This document shows, piece by piece, positions 1-11,510 of a stretch of 64,000 nt of DNA; the stretch's first letter is position 1; every line of letters begins with the position of its first letter. The notes beneath the pieces were generated by a model. That model saw nothing but the letters and a program-made list of their open reading frames with translations, was not told where the DNA came from and ran no database searches. Made by a program: the position numbers and the translations under genes. Source of the stretch: Pterobdella sp. o SKG-2022 (Eukaryota > Annelida > Clitellata > Hirudinida > Piscicolidae); assembly GCA_964035795.1 (NCBI GenBank), contig OZ038320.1, forward strand, positions 2,016,184-2,080,183. Direction: 5' to 3'.

Positions 1-1608
1 TAAGAATTCAAAGAAAAATTAAATCACTTAATAGTCTAAATGGACCGGATTAGTAAAAACTAATGTTTTTTATAAGTTTGACAAATGATTGGAAGATTTG
101 AAATTAGATTTTCAAAAACTTTTTCTAAGCTTGAATAATACGTCTATTGATAGGTTAGGTTTTCTTATTTAAAATTTTGAGTTTTAAATTTGAATTGAGC
201 CATGAATAATGTTCAAAAACATTTTATTTTCTAATCTGGAACCTGTTTAAAGTCTTGTCTGAATGGGAATGAATAATATTTGAAACGTGAATTAATGAAA
301 TATTAAAACATGAAGGGACAGATTCATGAAGAAAGGGGAGTTAATTAAAGAGGGTGATGGTTTGATCCATGCAAGGGTCGATTAATAATGGATGTTTTAA
401 AGAATCAAACTCATAACTATGGAATGAGGGATGGTGGAGAAAAATTATACCAATAAATCCTGCCTAATAAAAAATATCGGCCGTTTCTGTAAGTCCATTT
501 TTTCATATTCTTTCACTTTTAGCTTTTAATGTTTTTTATATTAGGTAAACTTCTCTTGATGCTTCTTCAACTTTTAAACTGTGCGTCAAACTGCCTCCCA
601 TATTGATGTCCAGACCATTATCACTTCGACTTTTCCGCTGTCTTTCATTTTTCACCTCGATTCTAAACTTTTTTTTCAACTTTCCTCATTTCAATCATTT
701 TTTTACATTAAAACTTCCACAATGAAAAAATAACTCATGATGTTTTATTTAAATTTTTTCCCTATATGAAAAAAAATTTTCTATCAAAAAGTTAAAAAAG
801 ATTTTTCATATGTTTGACATAGAATTTGAGAAAAAGATAGGAATAAATATTAAAATGACCAGAAATAACTCAAAAGTGACACATTTGCAAGGAGATTGGC
901 AGATATTTATTGAGAAGGCTGCCGAAAGGTGTTAAGAAATCTGTTACATTTATAATTCATATGCCTATTTGTTCCAGATTGATCGATAAATTTGAATTTC
1001 AAGCTTTCTCGTTGATATCATCACAAAAAAACTGTGTTTCCATGAATCAGAACTAAAATAAACTTTTTTAAATCAAAAAGGGGTGTAGGAGCGTAGGGAC
1101 ATTTAAGCAAGAAGGTCTGGTGAAAGTGGGAAGTTGCTCACATAAATATAATTACAAGGCTTTTAATTAGTGGGCCAGCCAAGCTACTGACGACACCATT
1201 AATCAGGGCTGGAGAGATTGATGGAGGAGCAATACAATACGAATTCATCGCACACTAATCGCTGTCATTCAATTAGCCAATCAACTCTCAAAACGTGTCT
1301 TTTAAAAGCTATTTTTAAATATTTCTGCAAACTTTTTGTGTGTTTGTTTTTGAAACTTTGAAATTTTCAATAAAGCGGTAATTTCGCTTGTAAATCACTC
1401 GATGACATTGCAAAACATCAAAGACACGCGAAAATATTGGCAAAAATGTTGCGTGGAAGGCTTTTGAAAAAGATTATTGTTTACGACATGAAATTTTCCC
1501 ATTCAAAGAATCAGCATTTTTTATACTCCGCAACCTTTCCGAAATATACTTAAAACATTCCAAAATAACCTTAAGAGCTTTCTTTAAAAGTATTTCGAAA
1601 CCCTGATG
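1..1608. other. AT-rich region downstream of the lectin-CUB gene
   Basis: No gene, repeat family or RNA was recognised here. It lies 3' of the minus-strand gene and may hold its 3' UTR; a minus-strand AATAAA lies at 906-911. Confidence 0.5.
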
Positions 1609-1806
1609 TTAATTGTAATGAAGACACGAACATTCAAAATGCACAAGGAAGTGGCTGGAGGAAGGGAACATGGTGATTTGCACGCTTTCCGAAGGTTCTC
1701 CTTGCAAGTGCACCACTCTTTCAGACGCCTGCGTCACACAAGACAAAACCTCTCGGCCTCTTCCTGCCAACACCACACTCAACACCTTGCCGCATGCTTG
1801 CGAGCT
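1609..1806 (-). CDS. Terminal exon: end of CUB-like domain and stop codon
   Basis: After acceptor GAATCACCACAG|AGC, 65 codons run in phase 0 to TAA. They show a beta-rich pattern: A-C-G-K, G-R-G-R-E-V-L-S-C, V-V-H-L, V-Q-I-T-M-F, then S-S-S-H-F-L-V-H-F-E-C. This matches the second half of a CUB domain, including the late Cys and the F-L-V-x-F-E strand. The island is clearly richer in GC than its flanks. The opposite strand is also open here but has weaker exon borders. Possible poly(A) signals downstream on this strand lie only several hundred bases away. Confidence 0.6.
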   Translation of the reverse strand, partial: SSQACGKVLSVVLAGRGREVLSCVTQASERVVHLQGEPSESVQITMFPSSSHFLVHFECSCLHYN

Positions 1807-4800
1807 CTGTGGTGATTCAAAATTCACTTTTAAAATGTTTTTAAAAGTGATGAGGTTGAGAATGTTAAAAATTTAAAAGCTTCAGAATTTTTTCGCGAAA
1901 TTAAATTTAGAAATGTATATTTTTAACTAAGTTTTCTTTAAAATCTTTCAAATTACTCTCCACCCCAGTCTTTCAAACCCTATTCAACGTCAATGAATTG
2001 AGAGAGCCAGCTAGCAATCAATCCCTCAACTTCATGCATCCAGTGAAGTGGTGAATGGTGGCATGGAGGTGCTGTAGAAAAGTGTCGTGCCGCAATTTGC
2101 TAATGAAGCGTGCATTATTTATAACTGAGATTCTGGTGCAAGTTTTAATTCTCTTAAGTGATGTTCTGTCTGTTTTACATGAAAATTTTTGCAAAAGTTT
2201 AAAAACTTATATAATATTTAAAATCAATAAACTTTGAATTTTTTTAGCTTTTTGTGTAATTTACCTTAATATTTCATATATCCAAGAATAAATACGTCAG
2301 CCAATTTATTTGCAATCTGGTATTAATGATGTTTTTATAGCGCGCAATTATTTTTAATTTTCACGGTGTTTCCAGAGACTCCATTGTTTCAAGAGGCTCA
2401 TAACTGTTTTATTGACGTAGCTATATTACTTTCACTTGGGCTTTTCTGGCAGATTAAACACCATTCAACAATAATAATATTTCATCAAAAACATCCTATA
2501 TGAAAATTAAACTACTTTTTATAATTCATTTAAACAAAAGTTTTTTAAAAACAAGCAACACTTTGATTCAAAATCTTGGAAACTCTGTCATAAGAAAGTA
2601 CTAGCAACAAGAAAAGAGACCTCGAAAAGCTCGTTGGACTGGTTGGAGGAGCCGAAGTGCAAGTATTGTGAGTCTGTGACGTAGATTGTCAAGTTGACCT
2701 GCAAGGATGTTGTATGGTGCCAAAATCCAGTATTCACGAGATGTTAATCAAGAAATATAAGTAAATTATTAAATATTTATAAAAAGTCGACCATCAGGTT
2801 TTCTAAATTAGGGTTTAAAAAATGAAAAATATAGTGAAGTTTTCTGAAGTTTATTAAAATTTAATTAACATGCTATGTGCGTTATAATGAATATTTTCAA
2901 GTGAATTAATGGGAAGTTGATACAATGAATAGGATGTGGAGAGATAATCGAAAAGAATGGCAACCTTCCATTTATTTAATATAAAACACAAGTTACTGAA
3001 ATACTATTATTCTCAATAATGCTACTGACTCAGACCAGCAGTTGTAATTAATCTTCAAAACTGTAGATAAGTTTCCAACTATTCAATCAACATGCTAATG
3101 CCTCGAGATGTTATTTAAAAGAGTGAAATTATTTTATTAGAGAAACATCACTTTCTTCTTAGACTGAAGTTAGCGAATTAAATTGGATGTTCTATTCAAG
3201 AGAGTGTTAAGAATTTGCATGAAATAATACGCTCTTCACCCCATCACCCACCCGGCTTATCTCTTCGACGCCACTTGAGCTAAGTGCAAGGAGTTCTTAG
3301 TTGAAAGCATTTCTTCATTTGAAGGCTTTTCGAACAAGGAGTTTTCATTAGATTTTATCCATCCTTTCTTCGCTTATTTAAGCTGTTTTATTGAGTATAA
3401 GTATTATTATATAACTTAATTTACTCCATCAATATTGACAAAAGTGGTGCATGGGCAAGGAGGTTGGCGCCGCATCTCTTCGAATTTATTACCGATAACC
3501 CGACATAAAGCCTTTTCAATTTACCATCAAAATATTTCAAAGGACGTTTTTATATTTTTTAGTGCTCCTTCCGTACATAAATTTCTTCTTATCTTCAATA
3601 AGCGCTCTTTAAAACTTTGTTCACATATTTTCCAAAGATTTTTTTTAAAAACAAAAATATTTCTAAAATACGATGTTATAAATAGAATTTATAAGACTAT
3701 TACAGCAGCGTTTACGCAAGAGAATTGTGATGCCATTTGAAATTATTTAACATACTTCCAGACAATCTATCAACATCAGTAGACAGTTACAAACATGAAT
3801 AGAGCATATGATGGTGAAGAGAAAGTAAGAGAGGTTGTAAAACAAAAGCAAAGTTTGAAATTGCCAGAGAAATGGAGTGGATATAAAAACTAGAGTTAAG
3901 TTCACAGAGGTAAAAGAAACAAAAAATAGAAACAGATGATAATAATCGTTAAAATGAAGTGAATAAAAAGCCAATGAAAAGCATGAGAAAGACAAACCTG
4001 CTGTCCTTTTGGTGGAGTCACAACCCAGGGACACTGGGAAGAACCACATACAGAAGTTTCTAGACTTGAGAGGTAGCCACTGATTGGTGGTTGTTTGTGG
4101 GTGGGTGAGAGTGGGTAGAAGGAAGAGGATAATGAGGAGTAGAAAGAGGAGGGGGGTAGGTAGGAGGGGGTGATGGGGCGTCCAAGCACACACGCTTCTT
4201 GCGAACAAGTGGCCACTGTGTGGGGAATAGGGGCAAAGTGATGATGATAGTTGAGATGAGTGGATGATGGTGAAATGATGAGGATAGTAGTGGTGAGAAA
4301 ATGAAAGTATCAAATGATTTTGAAAGAAATTACTCTAAATAAAATGATGTATTTTAACTATTGTAGATATAAGCACTTCTAATCACAGGTTTCCAAAAGT
4401 TTTAAGTCAAGCGACCAAAAAGTTTAAAAGGATGAAAGTGTAGATTGTTTTTGATTGCATGTGCGTGTTGGAAGTAGAATTACAATTAGTTGCAAGAGTG
4501 CTTTGTGGCTTGTATTTATTGGCGACATTTAATGAAGGAAATTTATTGTTCACGCAAGTTTGACATTCTTATTGCGTCTATAATGCCTTGCAATAAATAA
4601 GAGATATATTTTTAATATAAATGCTTTTATTTTTTATTTATTACATTATTAAAACATACAATTAGCCCTAAATTTATTTGAAATATCAACTTTGAAGGAA
4701 GACTTTGTATGTAAACAGTGCATTGACATGAATATAACCGTTCCTTCCAAGCCGATGTACAAACAAATAGGCTAATATATGGAAACGAATAAAAGCAATA

Positions 4801-7800
4801 ATAATACCATAAAAAACAATTAAGCAGATGATATTATTACTTTTATCAAAGCGGCAATAACGAAACGTAAACGATGATGAAGAGGAAAGTAATGGTGGTA
4901 TAAACAACAAACGCACACACAACTAAAAATTTAATTTTTCGTCGGAGGCTTGGTCATGCCTTGTTTTTTTCTACGCATCTGACCATTCAGTCAAAATGCC
5001 ACATATGTACCAGTTTTAAGTGCCTTTCGAAGACTCAACCTGCAGTCGGAGGTTCGAATCACGGTGGTGCCAACATCGATCAACAAAGTCGAGATATTTT
5101 AAAAACGAGAGTTGTGAGTCATAGTTATTGAATTAATTAATGTATAATTAATTTGAAAATACATTAAATAGATGATTAAAATAATGAGGAATATAGAGAA
5201 TTGATGTTTGTGTAATGACGTTGGTTATTGTTGTGTTTAATAAGGCATGTCTGTACGTTGGAGTGAGTAGTTGTGTGTTGGTGAGATAAAGATGATGGCA
5301 AGAAATAAAAAGGATGATGATAAAGAAGAAAAAGAAAAAATATGAAAAAATACAGAGAGAAGTATAATGAAGAAGAAGGAAGAAAAACGGAAAAGTATTG
5401 AGACGATTGTGAAAAAAATGGAAAATAATGATGATATTTCAGTTAAAAAACTTTTGAAAATAGACAGAAGGTTGCAAGGGTTGAGGGATTGGAAGGGTGA
5501 ACTGCAGGTCACAAGGTTCATTAGACGAACAATATTCAATACGTTGTATCCATGCTATCAAGATCCTATCTAGTCTAAATGGAATCTACATAAAGGAAGA
5601 TGGAAAATATATTGAGATGAGAATAGAGGATAAATAGACTTTAAGATAATTCAAAACACTGTTTGCTTTCGTTTCAAAGGGGTCTGTTACGTTATGAATG
5701 GAAGGAAATAAGGAAGAAGAAAAATAATGTAGAATGAAAATAATAAGTAAGGGTTTACACGACAAAAGTCGAAGAAAAGTGATGAAGAGGATAATGAGAA
5801 TGATTATGAGAAAAAAATATTGGAGAGTAATTTAGAAAAACAACTTGAGCATAGCGTAGAATATTTTAAGCCCCGTGATGAGACGGCTAAACTTGTTAAA
5901 AAAGCGAGATAATAAATAGTTGAGACGTTAATTGGAATGATACCAAGTATGAAAAGGAGTTTTTTGCAGGCACTTATGACCAGAATCGCCATAAAGATAT
6001 TTGCTTGGTCTGCTGCTTAAACGTTCAGTTGGTGAATAATGAGTTATGGCTTCGTTTCTGGGAAACTGCCTAGTAACCCATTGCAGTATAATTTACGAGG
6101 GTTGGAAGTTCAAAGGCAAAAGATGGTTGGGAGGGGTGAGAAAAAGGGGATGTTTGGGGGCGATGAGTGAAAGATGTTGGTTATGGACTTTAGTTGGAAG
6201 ATGGTGGTTAACATTTCTTATAAAAAAAATAAAATTTTGATAATAAATTTTTTCAACATTAAATAAAATCTGAAATAACTCGAAAGCAAGCGTTTAAATA
6301 AGTTATGAGTTTATAATTGATTGAAATGAAAATATACTCAAGCACTCAATAAAGTGTATGATGAGAAATGCAAATATTTGTCCGTGATGATGAAAAGGAC
6401 GATACTGGGATGGATTGAAGATATGAATGTATAAATAAAAGAAGCCCAAATACTGCGACGAGAAGTGTAAACAAATGAGCGGTGTTTAAATTGATTTAAA
6501 ATGATAAGTTGGATCTGCTTTCAACACTGTTCTGCGTCATAATTGTGCTTATGATCAGTTTAAATGCCAGTGTATAAAGAAGTGTTCGTGGATATGATCA
6601 TAGTCAGCAGTGTATTCAGGATGAGAGCAAAATATATCGTTGGAAGAATGGTTATAATGAGAAAATCTGGGAACTTTTGTGAAAAATGGCAGGTATTAAG
6701 AAGACGGTGTAAACATTTGAAAAGCATTAAGACAATGAATATGAAACGCACGAATGAATGACTTGCAGATGAAAATGTATAGAAAGCCATTATGAGTTTG
6801 TGTTTGCTACCTCGAAACACTCTCGAGAGGCGGTTGTGGTGATGAGGAAGTAGGGGGAGGAAACAAAGAAAATACCTGAATGACATTCACAAACAAAAAG
6901 TCATTTGTTAATGTTAAGCAACTCTCTTGCTTCTAAAATTTCGAACAATTTAAACTTCAAGTGAGAAAATCAATTTTTAAGTATGGAAACAAGCTTGAAG
7001 AGAGGAATTAGAAAGATAATGCGGAGACAAACAATGCAGTGAGATGTTGGCATGTAGATGGCTGCGGAAGAAGCACTTTTTTGAAATTCTGATGCATCCA
7101 AAGTTCTAAAATTTGATTTTTAATTTCTTCCGGCTGACATGCCAAGATGAAAGCTTCCATTTCGAATAATTGACCTGAAATTCGCTAATGTAAAAATGCT
7201 TTTTTTAATTTAGAAAATTGTTTTTAAAATCTTTCAAAAAGCAAAATTCATTTTAGTTGTTGTTGCACAAACCATGGTATGAGCTCAAATAATTGAGCAG
7301 TTGTTTGCATGGAAACTTTTCGAAGCTTCTGAAGAATGCTCCACCCTTCAATCACACAGCTTTTCTCTGGGCAGCTACGTCAAAACATCTTTTATTTCTC
7401 AATATCCACCTATCTTTCCGTCCATCTGTCTCTGTTTTATCTACTTTCTATCCACCCATCTTTCTATCCATCTATCAGCTTTCCAACTTTGTATCCGTCC
7501 ACCCATTCGTTAATTCAATTGTATGTCTTTTAATCCATCCATCTATCTACCTATTCGGTTATCCATCCACTTATCTATCCATCCATTTACCCATCAAGCT
7601 CGTAAAATCTTATATTTATCTGATTTCCATCAATTCAGAATCAATCTACTTTCGTATTACATATTTTCACTCAGTCTTTATTCGATTTTCCTACGTTCAT
7701 AGATCGGATCTTCACAAACACCCTCCCAGTTACAAAACCCAATGTTTGGTGCCAAAATATTGGATGCCTTTTTCCTATCGCACCCACTTCTCCCTCTCAT

Positions 7801-10776
7801 CCCTCAGTTTCTTGAGTTCATTAACAACAACTTCAAATATCGATTATTTATTTCACAGAAAATATGTTTGAAAACTGAAATTTCAAAAAACTAACCTAAA
7901 AAACTTAATTATGGGGAGTGTTAAAACTTTTAGACGTAACTTCAAGTCTCTATTAAATATAGGGATATTTCGAAGGAGAATTCAATCGCTTTTGATCTAG
8001 AATATAACTTGCCACTTGAATCGAACATAAATGTCGGGCATTTATCTGGAAGATATTATTTCTCGTGAAAGTTTATCGTTAGTTAAAAATATAATAGCGT
8101 TTTGATGAGCTCATAGAAAGCTGCTTCTAAGAAATTTTCAAAGACTTGTTCATATCAGTTGTGAAGTTGAAATATATTTTTTAAAAAATTAGTTGACATT
8201 CTAGAGATTAATGAACTATAAGATTAACCAAACTCAAATCAAACGAGTATCTAAAAATAGCCAAATCTTGGCAAAGATGGAAAAAAATTTAAAACGTTGT
8301 TAAGACGGAATCGTGTGTTGTTTGAAGTGAGGAAGAAGTTGAAATGGATGCATCAATTAAGACGTCTGTAATGGAGCTGAATCATATAATTTTTGAATCT
8401 CAACCACATTCGTATGAAATTCTCATTTATCATGAATGAATTCTATAGATTTAATGAAATATAATTTTCATCACTCTTCATTGAGGAAAAAACTTAGTTT
8501 GAAATATATAAAAGAAATTCTTTCATTTTTTCTTATACTTTTCTCACATCAAATGCGCGCAAAATGGAGAAACTCTTAGATCTTGTTTACTAAATTACCC
8601 AAGTATTTTCCAAATGTGATACAAAAACATAATTTTTCTTGAAGTTTTGACATAAAATTTATTTCAAATATAAACTAATTATGTTTTCAAATTCAGTTTA
8701 TTTTCATAAAAAACAAATAAATATACAAAGTATCAAATAAAAAATGTAAATTTTGTTTAAACTCAACGAATCTATACACCGCATAACGAATGTACACATC
8801 TATAAGATACAAGGTTAACAAAGAATATACAAAACTACTAAAAACAACCCAAAGCCATCAAAGAAACTGACCAGGAACACACGAGTAGGACACGAGTAAG
8901 AAGGCCATGAGTTGCGGGTGACAGGCCTGTGTCTTGTGCAAATGTGTGATTACTTGTCGACAATCCTTGCGGCCAGTGCATCTGTGGGAGGTGGTGGTTG
9001 AGTATGTGGTTGGTGAATGTTGGTTGTTGTTGGGTGACTAGTGGAATGTTACTGGAAGGAAATAAAGAATTTTGCGGTGAGAATAGTACTTTTAGGGGTT
9101 ATGACTGATGGGTTTTAAGTTTTGGATTTTGATAATTTATTTAGTTCTATATTGAGGTGTAAAGTTTCAGATTTTGTAGAAAATTAATCTTCATATTATA
9201 AGGAATTCATCGCAGATGATGACAAAGCTGAAGCATCAAGTGGTTTGATAAGATCTCGTGCTGAGCATTTCCGTGGTGGGTTTAATGGGTTCGATAATTT
9301 AATGTTTATTTTGAAAACCTTTTGTGTAAAATAGAAAAATAATTTCAACTTTTGAGATTAAAAATTGTTGGCAGAGATGATCTATTGGCGATAGAGAAGA
9401 ATGATTACGCTCAAATGAAATCGTGAATCCATTTGTAAACTTTACTATTTCATTTGAAAATTTTTGAGTGAAAATATCTTACAAAGAAAGAACATTTTTG
9501 TATGATGATGAAATTTGAATTGAAAATATAAAATTGAGATGATATGAGATAATATGAGACCAATGCAAACAAGAATTTCGAAGTGATGTGGTCGATTGAT
9601 TTTAGTTGTCTTGTTCCTCAGTCGTTCGACCAAGCCCATTAATTGTTCAGCCTGTGTACCAGGGTCGAGAGTTGGCGAAATAATGTGGTCTTATAAAAAT
9701 AATTAATGTGTGTGATATTTGAATAAGTTGGTCTGCTTAGAGACTTTTTATGGTGTTGAAAAGGTGGATGATGAGATAGAATAAAATGCTTTGAAAGAAA
9801 ACTTACAAAATATACTTTTTTGAATGAGTGCTATTAAATAACTTAAAACCTTAAAACTAATTTACAAATAAAAAAGTGAAAGTGTATTTGACATCAGCAT
9901 GAGGTCTGATGTGATGGTTGGAAATGATGGAATGTAAATTTGTAAAGAGAAGTAATGAAAGAAGCTGTCAAAGGAAGTTAATGACGGTGCAGCCAACACT
10001 GCTGAAGACTTGAAGATGTTATCTCGACCCAGTTGATGTGTCATCAAATGCTGAATCAAAGTTGCTTTCAAAAATTCAAACAGCATCTGGTCAGAGACCA
10101 GACTGAGATGGTATATACAGTCATTCATGCAAAAGATTGCATGATAGACCTTCTTATCAGCTTCAAAGCTTCTGTATTAAATATCTCATACTATTTTGCA
10201 TTTATATATGCTTCACCATGTTAGCATATTTATTGTGGTTAAAAAACAGACGAACCTGGCGTCGAGAATGTGTGTGACGTCCTTTTGACACCCCATGTGT
10301 CCAAACTCTTCACTCAAGATGCATTTGCCAGTGTACATCCTACCGTAAACAGCATTTTTTATCAAGATCACACTGCGACCTTTTGCAGACTCGCAAGAGG
10401 CTTCGAAAATTTCTCTCTCACAGTACTCATTGGTCACTACTTGGGACTCCTCGTTCGAATAATATTCTTCATCTTGTCTCTTGTGTCGTGGTGAGTGTTT
10501 GGTGGCGTGTTTTTTGTGTCCGTGTGTGTGGTTCTTTCTTTTTTTATTTTTGAAAAAGTTTTTATGTGCAGTTTTCAATTTGAAGCTTTTGATAGAAAAA
10601 AAATGTTGTTTATGAAGAGGAACAAAGCCATTGAAAGAGTAGTCGACAACAGAATGATTGAGTGGGTGTCTATGAAGAATTGAAGTGTCGAGTTTGATCT
10701 GGGAGGTGTCCTCTAAACTGTTGTGTTTGTTTTTCATTTGGTCATCACTTTGTTGGATATTCTTGAGTGGATGCAT
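1609..10776 (-). CDS. Multi-exon SUEL-type lectin plus CUB-like domain secreted or surface protein (5' end missing)
   Basis: Reconstructed from six exons (10776-10256, 8981-8879, 6875-6811, 4079-3998, 2698-2621, 1806-1609). All join in frame with GT-AG borders (phases 2, 0, 2, 0, 0) and give 348 residues from the first in-frame ATG. Residues 62-100 are Lys/His-rich and end in RHKR, a furin-type site. Residues 119-208 form a complete D-galactoside/L-rhamnose-binding (SUEL) lectin domain with the YGR signature and its cysteine ladder. Residues 209-230 are a Pro/Ser linker, and about 231-344 a CUB-like domain with C-G-x-x-x-C-P-W, an acidic/beta middle and a final Cys pair. Both families are extracellular in animals, so a glycan-binding secreted or membrane-attached protein is inferred. 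No signal peptide is seen, so at least one upstream exon is missing; the ATG at 10776 need not be the real start. The lectin part is secure, while joining it to the CUB part is inference from strand, order and phase. Confidence 0.65.
2621..2698 (-). CDS. Exon encoding middle of CUB-like domain
   Basis: Acceptor CATCCTTGCAG|GTC and donor TTTTCGAG|GTCTCT frame 26 whole codons beginning V-N-L-T-I-Y-V-T-D. They continue the beta strand that follows the Gly-Gln turn of the preceding exon. The remainder is Ser/Asn-rich with one possible N-glycosylation site (N-Q-S); a second (N-L-T) lies in the strand. Both edges are phase 0, so skipping the exon would keep the frame. Confidence 0.6.
2699..3997 (-). 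other. Intron of lectin-CUB gene (between CUB-like exons)
   Basis: The intron is 1,299 bp, from GT at 3997 to AG at 2699 on the minus strand. Nothing else was recognised inside it. Confidence 0.5.
3998..4079 (-). CDS. Exon encoding start of CUB-like domain
   Basis: Acceptor ACCACCAATCAG|T and donor GGACAGCAG|GTTTGT frame 82 nt. With the split codon this reads S-G-Y-L-S-S-L-E-T-S-V-C-G-S-S-Q-C-P-W-V, then V-T-P-P-K-G-Q-Q. G-Y-L-S-S near the start, two close cysteines, C-P-W and a Gly-Gln turn before the next beta strand are typical of divergent CUB domains in animal extracellular proteins. Exit is phase 0. Confidence 0.62.
4080..6810 (-). other. Intron of lectin-CUB gene with SINE fragment and purine-rich tracts
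   Basis: This is the large intron between the linker exon and the first CUB-like exon. It holds GGA/GGT-rich DNA at about 4120-4180, a tRNA-derived fragment at about 5035-5075, and GAA/GA-rich DNA at 5290-5440. A minus-strand frame at 5550-5440 contains cysteines, but no convincing exon borders were found. Confidence 0.4.
5035..5075 (+). repeat. tRNA-derived fragment (B-box-like)
   Basis: GGTTCGAATCAC at about 5052 matches a Pol III B box (GGTTCRANNCC). No full cloverleaf or clear A box was found, so it is probably a decayed SINE or tRNA relic. Confidence 0.35.
6811..6875 (-). CDS. Candidate Pro/Ser-rich linker exon between lectin and CUB-like domain
   Basis: A 65-nt segment is bounded by acceptor TGTCATTCAG|GTATTT and donor TTTCGAG|GTAGCA. 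Entered in phase 0 it encodes 21 residues rich in Pro and Ser (core F-P-P-P-T-S-S-S-P-Q-P-P) and leaves in phase 2, just what the flanking exons need. A disordered linker between two extracellular domains is sensible. A second frame (phase 1 in, phase 0 out) is also open, so this exon is less certain than its neighbours. Confidence 0.42.
7416..7596 (+). repeat. Imperfect CCAT/CTAT tetranucleotide array
   Basis: Repeated CCATC, CTATC and CATCCATC words run through this stretch. Open frames here on the plus strand (Ile/His/Pro/Ser-rich) are a result of the repeat. The same type of array occurs at both ends of the palindrome spacer. Confidence 0.7.
8879..8981 (-). CDS. Exon encoding C-terminal half of SUEL lectin domain
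   Basis: Acceptor CTCCCACAG|A at 8982/8981 completes the split Arg codon of the previous exon (AG + A). The next 34 codons begin R-C-T-G-R-K-D-C-R and end L-L-V-S-Y-S-C. This is exactly the second half of the lectin domain: ARC.G…C, A-C, then the closing Y-x-C. A donor GTTCCT directly after the last Cys would give a phase-0 exit. Without splicing, the frame reads V-P-G-Q-F-L then TGA at 8860-8858, so a shorter lectin-only form is possible. The intron to the previous exon is 1,274 bp. Confidence 0.8.
8982..10255 (-). other. Intron splitting the SUEL lectin domain
   Basis: GT at 10255 and AG at 8982 on the minus strand give a 1,274-bp phase-2 intron. The two flanking exons join to one complete lectin domain, which is the best evidence that this really is an intron. 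Confidence 0.75.
10256..10776 (-). CDS. Exon encoding basic region and N-terminal half of SUEL lectin domain
   Basis: An open frame of 173 codons from ATG 10776 ends at a donor, GCCAG|GTTCG, at 10256/10255 (phase 2). The lectin half starts at the Cys of N-E-Y-C-E-R-E-I-F and contains A-S-C, the diagnostic N-A-V-Y-G-R stretch, G-K-C, M-G-C and the I-L-D-A-R end, as expected for this family. The frame stays open upstream of the ATG to an in-frame TAA about 50 bases away. Possible acceptors there (…GACAG| and …GCGCAG|) suggest an internal exon rather than a first exon. The long antisense frames over 10270-10683 are shadows of this exon. Confidence 0.82.
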
Positions 10777-11510
10777 GGGAGTCCGCAGCTGCGCAGTCCA
10801 TCCTGTCGAAAGATTTCCATTTGATTATCATCAATGTTATTGTTATTAATGTCATTGTTTTGATACCGCTAATTTTTATACAAATAAACTTTTGATGTTT
10901 TTTAAAATTATCATTTAATATTGAAAAAAAACGAAATTAACGTAGATTTTCGAATTTCATAGTTCTTTCAAGGGGAGATTCTATGGAAGGTTTTAGTATT
11001 GAAATGAACTTTATTCAAAATTTAAGAGTCTTAAGCTCACTTTAAAAATTTTAAATGCCTAAATGAAGCTTAAAAGCCGATTGTGTGGGCATGTACATTA
11101 GATGGGTTTCGTATTACAAAACAAACTCAAGTCTTATAAGCAGCCGTTCTAAAAGTATTTCCATGTCACTATTTAAAAGCATCTATCGATTTTAACTTAC
11201 CCACTTCCTTCTTTGATATTCCATTTATTCTATTTTTATAAGGATTTTAAAAGCCTGATACTCTAAGATTCTTAAATATCAATAATATTACTTGATCATA
11301 CGCGTTTTGGAATTTCTTCATATTTAAAATAATATTCCGAGCTGAAATCTTTTCAAAGCGCTCAAATAATTAAATGAAATCTAGTAAGAAGATGATACTT
11401 GAAAAGCATTGTTTCGACCAGACTGTATTGATCACAACCCTAAACAATGTATAAATATTGTATGCAGAAGCGTTCAAATGGAGAATAGTTTTCCGATGGG
11501 AGCACCCAAG
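10777..11510. other. Non-coding AT-rich stretch upstream of the first lectin exon found
   Basis: It should hold the intron or promoter before the first exon I could recognise. No exon, signal peptide or promoter element was identified. Confidence 0.4.

Noticed and set aside
1670..1876. Plus-strand Cys-rich frame
   Set aside because: Lies antisense to the terminal CUB-like exon. Its own exon borders are weaker and no family fits, although it is not impossible.
3747..4313. 188-codon minus-strand open frame
   Set aside because: Low-complexity Pro/Leu/Ser/Phe translation of GGT/GGA-rich DNA. Only the small part at 3998-4079, read in a different frame, is kept as an exon.
9862..10128. Minus-strand frame inside the lectin intron as the second lectin exon
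   Set aside because: It has a possible acceptor but lacks all lectin cysteines; the exon at 8981 fits the domain and phase.
10270..10683. Two plus-strand frames (74 and 62 codons)
   Set aside because: They lie antisense to the lectin exon and are its shadows.
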